DNA of 9,657 nucleotides from NCBI GenBank assembly GCA_937898635.1, contig CALEJW010000019.1:1-9657 (forward strand), given 5' to 3'. Positions 6,845-9,657 of the stretch are shown in pieces. This DNA is from an uncultured Pseudomonadota bacterium (lineage in GTDB: Bacteria; Pseudomonadota; Gammaproteobacteria; Burkholderiales; Usitatibacteraceae). The stretch's first letter is position 1, and every line of letters starts with the position of its first letter. The notes under the pieces were generated by a model. That model saw only the letters and a list, made by a program, of their open reading frames with translations, had not been told where the DNA came from and made no database searches. Made by a program: the position numbers and the translations under genes.

Positions 6845-8221
6845 ATGTCCACGCACCCGGAAACCATCGGCAAGTACCGCATCGCCCGGGAACTCGGCAA
6901 GGGCGCGATGGGCATGGTGTACGAGGGCTTCGACCCGGTGATCGAGCGCCGGGTCGCCATCAAGACCATCCTGCGGGAAGTGCTGGAGGCCGCCGAGACC
7001 GAGGAGTCCGTGGCGCGCTTCCGCCGCGAGGCGCAGGCGGGCGGGCGCCTGAACCACCCCGGCATCGTCGCCGTCTACGAGTTCGGCGAGGACGAGCGCG
7101 GCGCCTTCATCGTGATGGAGTACGTGGAGGGGAAGGAGCTCAAGCAATTCTTTCGAAGTGGAAGTCGCTTCGACCTGATCGACGTCTTCGAGCTGATGAA
7201 GCAGCTCCTCGCCGCGCTCGACCACTCCCACCGCCAGGGCGTCGTGCACCGCGACATCAAGCCCGCGAACATCATGGTGCTGCCGGGCATGAAGCTCAAG
7301 GTGATGGACTTCGGCATCGCCCGCATCGCCTCCTCGAGCCTCACGCAGGTGGGCACCGTGGTGGGCACGCCCACGCACATGGCACCCGAGCAGCTCACGG
7401 GCCTTCCCGCCGACGGCCGCGCGGATCTTTGGTCCAGCGGCGTGGTGCTCTACGAGCTTCTCACCGGCCGCAGCCCCTTCCTCGCCGAGACCCCGGCGGC
7501 CGTGATGCACAAGGTGCTCTCGGTGCAGCCGGACCCGCCCACGAGCCTGCAGCCTTCGCTTCCGCAAGCCTTCGACGTGGTGATCGCCCGGGCGCTCGCG
7601 AAGAAGCCCGAGGAGCGCTTCCAGACCGCGCTCGAGTTCCACGCGGCGCTGCTGCAGGCCTTCCGCGGCAAGGCGATCATGGCCCCGCGCGGCATGACCG
7701 ACGCGGAGCACGCGTTGGCGGAGGGCCAGTCCACGCGCTCGAAGCCCGCGCCGGCCGCGCCCGCCTTCACCTTGCCGCCCGAGGCGGTGGAAGAGGTGGA
7801 GAAGTCGCTCTCGCGCTACCTGGGCCCGCTCGCCAAGGTGCTCATCCGCCAGGCGAGCGCCACGGCGACGGATTCGAAGGTCTTCCTCGACACGCTCGCC
7901 GGCAACATCGAGGACGAGGCGGAGCGCACCGCCTTCCTCGCCAAGTTCGCGCGCGTGGGGGACACGGCCCCGCGGCCCGCCGCGGCGCCCGTGGAAGCCA
8001 CGATGCGCACGAACCTGCGCGCGCCGAAGCAGCCCTTCACGCCCGAGCACCTCGCGGCCGCGGAGAAGCGGCTCGCGAACTACGTGGGCCCGCTCGCCCG
8101 CGTGCTTATCAAGGACGCGGCGGGCCGCTCGGGGAACCTGCGCGAGCTCTACACGCACCTCGCCTCGCACATCGACGACGAGGCCGAGCGCCGCGCCTTC
8201 CTCGCGGAGCTGCGCCAGTAG
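6845..8221 (+). CDS. Eukaryote-like Ser/Thr protein kinase with duplicated C-terminal module
   Basis: A 458-residue soluble Hanks-type kinase. Seen: glycine loop GKGAMGMVYEG (18-28), catalytic lysine K40 in VAIK, helix-C glutamate E62, catalytic loop HRDIKPAN (135-142; D137, N142), DFG at 155-157, an activation segment rich in Ser/Thr (163-177) and APE at 180-182. All residues needed for activity are present, and HRD argues for activation by loop phosphorylation. The kinase lobe ends near 273; after a low-complexity linker with Pro/Ala come two 57-residue repeats (312-368, 400-456). No transmembrane segment or PASTA domain is present, unlike PknB. It is 19 bases after the heme sensor and probably in one operon with it; no good Shine-Dalgarno is visible, suggesting coupling. 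Substrates are unknown. Codons 101-107 are atypically A/T-rich. Confidence 0.95.
   Translation: MSTHPETIGKYRIARELGKGAMGMVYEGFDPVIERRVAIKTILREVLEAAETEESVARFRREAQAGGRLNHPGIVAVYEFGEDERGAFIVMEYVEGKELKQFFRSGSRFDLIDVFELMKQLLAALDHSHRQGVVHRDIKPANIMVLPGMKLKVMDFGIARIASSSLTQVGTVVGTPTHMAPEQLTGLPADGRADLWSSGVVLYELLTGRSPFLAETPAAVMHKVLSVQPDPPTSLQPSLPQAFDVVIARALAKKPEERFQTALEFHAALLQAFRGKAIMAPRGMTDAEHALAEGQSTRSKPAPAAPAFTLPPEAVEEVEKSLSRYLGPLAKVLIRQASATATDSKVFLDTLAGNIEDEAERTAFLAKFARVGDTAPRPAAAPVEATMRTNLRAPKQPFTPEHLAAAEKRLANYVGPLARVLIKDAAGRSGNLRELYTHLASHIDDEAERRAFLAELRQ
7778..7948 (+). repeat. Kinase C-terminal module, copy 1 (protein repeat)
   Basis: Residues 312-368 of the kinase. Aligned by hand without gaps to copy 2, 26 of 57 residues are identical. 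Shared core: Y-x-GPLA-x-VLI, then L-A-x2-I-x-DEAER-x-AFLA. Predicted helical; looks like a small helical interaction or regulatory domain. Confidence 0.8.
8042..8212 (+). repeat. Kinase C-terminal module, copy 2 (protein repeat)
   Basis: Residues 400-456, matching copy 1 in length with no gap, and separated from it by a 31-residue Ala/Pro-rich linker. Copy 2 ends two residues before the stop, so the tail is exactly two modules long. Confidence 0.8.
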
Positions 8222-8222
8222 G

Positions 8223-8228
8223 TAGAAT
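8223..8228 (+). promoter_or_regulatory. Candidate -10 box (TAGAAT) upstream of the transporter gene
   Basis: TAGAAT differs from the -10 consensus at one base and overlaps the second base pair of a stop just after the kinase gene ends at 8221. Expected transcription start near 8235. No -35 is evident in the kinase 3' end. Confidence 0.35.
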
Positions 8229-8230
8229 CG

Positions 8231-8251
8231 GGCTTCCCCCTCCCGGAAGCC
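8231..8251 (+). promoter_or_regulatory. 7-bp hairpin between kinase and transporter genes
   Basis: GGCTTCC - CCCTCCC - GGAAGCC is a perfect 7-bp stem with a 7-base loop. There is no downstream T-run, so it is not a canonical terminator. The right arm contains GGAAG, the only Shine-Dalgarno-like sequence before the transporter TTG start (12 bases downstream), so folding could hide the ribosome site. It may serve as a weak kinase-operon terminator, a translation control element, or both. Confidence 0.5.
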
Positions 8252-8261
8252 GTCCCTCGCC

Positions 8262-9152
8262 TTGCACGCTTCTCCCCCCGCCTGGCTGCGCTGGGCGCCC
8301 GCCCTCTTCGTCTTCCTGTGGAGCACCGGCTTCATCGGCAGCCGCCTCGGCAAGCCCTTCGCGGAGCCGCTCACCTTCCTCTCGTGGCGCTACCTCGCGC
8401 TCGTCGCGATCCTCGGCGCCTTCGCCCTCGCCACGCGGGCGGCGTGGCCGCGCAACGCCCGCGAGGCGATGCACGCGGCGGCGGCGGGGTTGCTCGTGCA
8501 CGGCTGCTACCTGGGCGGCGTCTTCTGCGCCATCGCGCGCGGCGTGCCGCTCGCCACGATCTCCCTCGTCGTGGGCATGCAGCCGGTGCTCACGGCGCTG
8601 GCCGCGGGCCCGCTTCTGGGAGAAAGGCTCACGCGCGTGCAGTGGCTCGGGATCGCGCTCGGCTTCGCGGGCGTGGTGCTGGTGGTTTCCGGCAAGTGGG
8701 GCGGCACGGCGGGGGATGCGATCGGCTACGCGGCGGGCGCGCTCGCGCTCGCGGGCATCACCGCGGGCACGCTCTACCAGAAGCGTTTCTGCGGCGCGAT
8801 CCCGATGGTCACGGGAAACATCGTGCAGTACGGCGCGGCGGGGATCGCCACCTTCGCGATCGCGCTCGCGACGGAGACCCGCGTGGTGCAGTGGACGGCG
8901 CAGTTCGCCTTCGCGCTGGGCTGGCTGGTGCTGGTGCTCTCGCTCGGCGCGATCGGGCTCCTCTACACGATGATCCGGCACGGGGAGGCTTCCCGCGTCT
9001 CGAGCCTCTTCTTCCTCACGCCGCCCGTGACCGCGGTGATGGCGTGGTTCCTCTTCGGGGAGGCCGTGCCGCCGGTGGCGCTCGCGGGCCTCGCCGTCTC
9101 CGCGGCCGGCGTGGCCCTCGTCACGCGCGGCGCTAGAATGGGCAAACCATGA
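8262..9152 (+). CDS. EamA/DMT-superfamily transporter (RhaT/YdcZ-like permease)
   Basis: A 296-residue hydrophobic protein with about ten transmembrane segments arranged as two EamA repeats. The first repeat contains FLWSTGFIGSRLG near the N-terminus and closes with QPVLTALAAGPLLGERL and a GFAGVVLVV segment; the second closes with TPPVTAVMAWFLFGEAV and a glycine-rich last helix. This is the drug/metabolite transporter fold, an inner-membrane exporter of amino acids or other metabolites; substrate unknown. The start must be TTG at 8262: an in-frame stop at 8223 lies upstream and no ATG or GTG occurs between that stop and the conserved first helix. The 3' end overlaps the Ntn-hydrolase gene by four bases (ATGA), indicating translational coupling. 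Confidence 0.9.
   Translation: MHASPPAWLRWAPALFVFLWSTGFIGSRLGKPFAEPLTFLSWRYLALVAILGAFALATRAAWPRNAREAMHAAAAGLLVHGCYLGGVFCAIARGVPLATISLVVGMQPVLTALAAGPLLGERLTRVQWLGIALGFAGVVLVVSGKWGGTAGDAIGYAAGALALAGITAGTLYQKRFCGAIPMVTGNIVQYGAAGIATFAIALATETRVVQWTAQFAFALGWLVLVLSLGAIGLLYTMIRHGEASRVSSLFFLTPPVTAVMAWFLFGEAVPPVALAGLAVSAAGVALVTRGARMGKP
9134..9139 (+). promoter_or_regulatory. Candidate -10 box (TAGAAT) for the Ntn-hydrolase gene
   Basis: TAGAAT lies inside the last codons of the transporter. Transcription would start about 3 bases before the ATG at 9149, giving a leaderless or near-leaderless mRNA in addition to any read-through message. It repeats the hexamer found before the transporter. Confidence 0.35.
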
Positions 9153-9657
9153 CCACCATCGTCGTCGCCCGCAAGGGCAACCAGGTCGCCATCGCGGCCG
9201 ACTCCCTCACCACCTTCGGCTCCACGCGGCTCGCGCCGGCCTACGACCGCAGCCCGCACAAGGTGATCGCCTACCGCGATTCCTTCATCGGCGTGGCGGG
9301 GAGCGCCGCGCACCAGCTCGTGCTGGAGAACCTCCTGGGCCGCAATCCCGACCTCGACCTGCACGGCAAGGACGCGATCTACGAGTCCTTCCGGCGGCTG
9401 CACCCGATGCTCAAGGAAGAGGCCTTCCTCAACACCAAGGAGGAGGAGGACGACCCCTACGAGTCCTCGCAGATGACGGTGATGATCGCCAACCCGAAGG
9501 GGATCTACGCGGTGTACTCGATGCGCGAGGTCTTCGAGTTCGAGCGCTACTGGGCCATCGGCTCCGGCCGCGACTTCGCCCTCGGCGCCATGTACGTCGC
9601 CTACCCCGGCGCCAAGGGCCCGGAGGAGGTCGCGAAGATCGGCGTCGAGGCCGGCGC
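9149..9657 (+). CDS. Proteasome-type Ntn hydrolase, HslV/BPH-like (3' truncated by window edge)
   Basis: 169 residues are visible; the end is off the window. The protein opens MTTIVVARKGNQVAIAADS, as in HslV, where Met is removed to expose the catalytic Thr (T2 here). The second proteasome-type catalytic residue is D18 (AADS), and the lysine counterpart is K38 in SPHKV, about four residues later than in E. coli HslV, implying a longer loop. The C-terminal part has IGSGRDFALGA (137-147), matching the IGSGG element of HslV. Family members form ring-shaped self-compartmentalised proteases; HslV needs the HslU ATPase. Here the neighbour is an EamA transporter (4-base overlap), not hslU, and an acidic run (EEEDD, 98-102) is atypical for HslV. 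The best fit is the betaproteobacterial proteasome homologue group (BPH) or another HslV-like orphan; Anbu is less likely given the HslV-like length. Whether the partner ATPase is downstream cannot be seen. Confidence 0.85.
   Translation, partial: MTTIVVARKGNQVAIAADSLTTFGSTRLAPAYDRSPHKVIAYRDSFIGVAGSAAHQLVLENLLGRNPDLDLHGKDAIYESFRRLHPMLKEEAFLNTKEEEDDPYESSQMTVMIANPKGIYAVYSMREVFEFERYWAIGSGRDFALGAMYVAYPGAKGPEEVAKIGVEAG

Noticed and set aside
5839..7065. Long minus-strand frame antisense to the heme sensor
   Set aside because: Low-complexity His/Arg/Gly-rich translation; the plus-strand frame has clear TM, CxxCH and HAMP features.
6836..8374. 512-codon minus-strand frame antisense to the kinase
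   Set aside because: Composition shadow of the kinase reading frame, with no recognisable motif.
9149..9403. Minus-strand frame overlapping the Ntn-hydrolase start
   Set aside because: Antisense shadow; the plus frame has the proteasome-type Thr/Asp/Lys pattern.

Overview
High-G+C chromosomal window (strong G/C third-position bias throughout) that most resembles a betaproteobacterium. The inference rests on base composition, TAGAAT-type -10 sequences, and an HslV-like Ntn-hydrolase at the right edge that resembles the betaproteobacterial proteasome homologue (BPH) group. Coding density is very high. No rRNA, tRNA, CRISPR array or complete mobile element was seen, and no stretch over about 110 bases lacks a gene.

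Layout. (1) 1-3305, plus strand: a zinc-dependent medium-chain dehydrogenase cut by the left edge, a GMC flavoprotein dehydrogenase 9 bases later, and a CBS-CBS-BON protein 23 bases after that. The first two look like a small-molecule alcohol/polyol oxidation operon; the third is probably a regulatory or stress protein. (2) 3354-5842, minus strand: reading in transcription order, an AMP-forming acyl-CoA synthetase, then a compact helix-turn-helix gene overlapping by 41 bases a 160-residue nucleotidyltransferase-fold protein. That pair has toxin-antitoxin-like architecture and its own leaderless-looking promoter. A 13-base palindrome (GGGGACTGTCCCC) sits inside the last codons of the synthetase. 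(3) 5953-8221, plus strand, divergent from the synthetase: a membrane-anchored c-type-heme sensor (Tll0287-like/DUF3365 plus HAMP) with no output domain, followed 19 bases later by a soluble eukaryote-like Ser/Thr kinase with a duplicated 57-residue C-terminal module. This looks like a split heme/redox receptor and kinase. (4) 8262 to the right edge, plus strand: an EamA/DMT transporter preceded by a 7-bp-stem hairpin, overlapping by ATGA with a proteasome-type Ntn-hydrolase whose last residues are off the window.

Most genes belong to known families. The parts most worth following are the heme-sensor/kinase pair with its duplicated tail, the HTH-nucleotidyltransferase cassette, and the orphan-looking HslV/BPH-like protease coupled to a transporter. 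Long open frames antisense or out of frame to these genes are composition artefacts and are not annotated.
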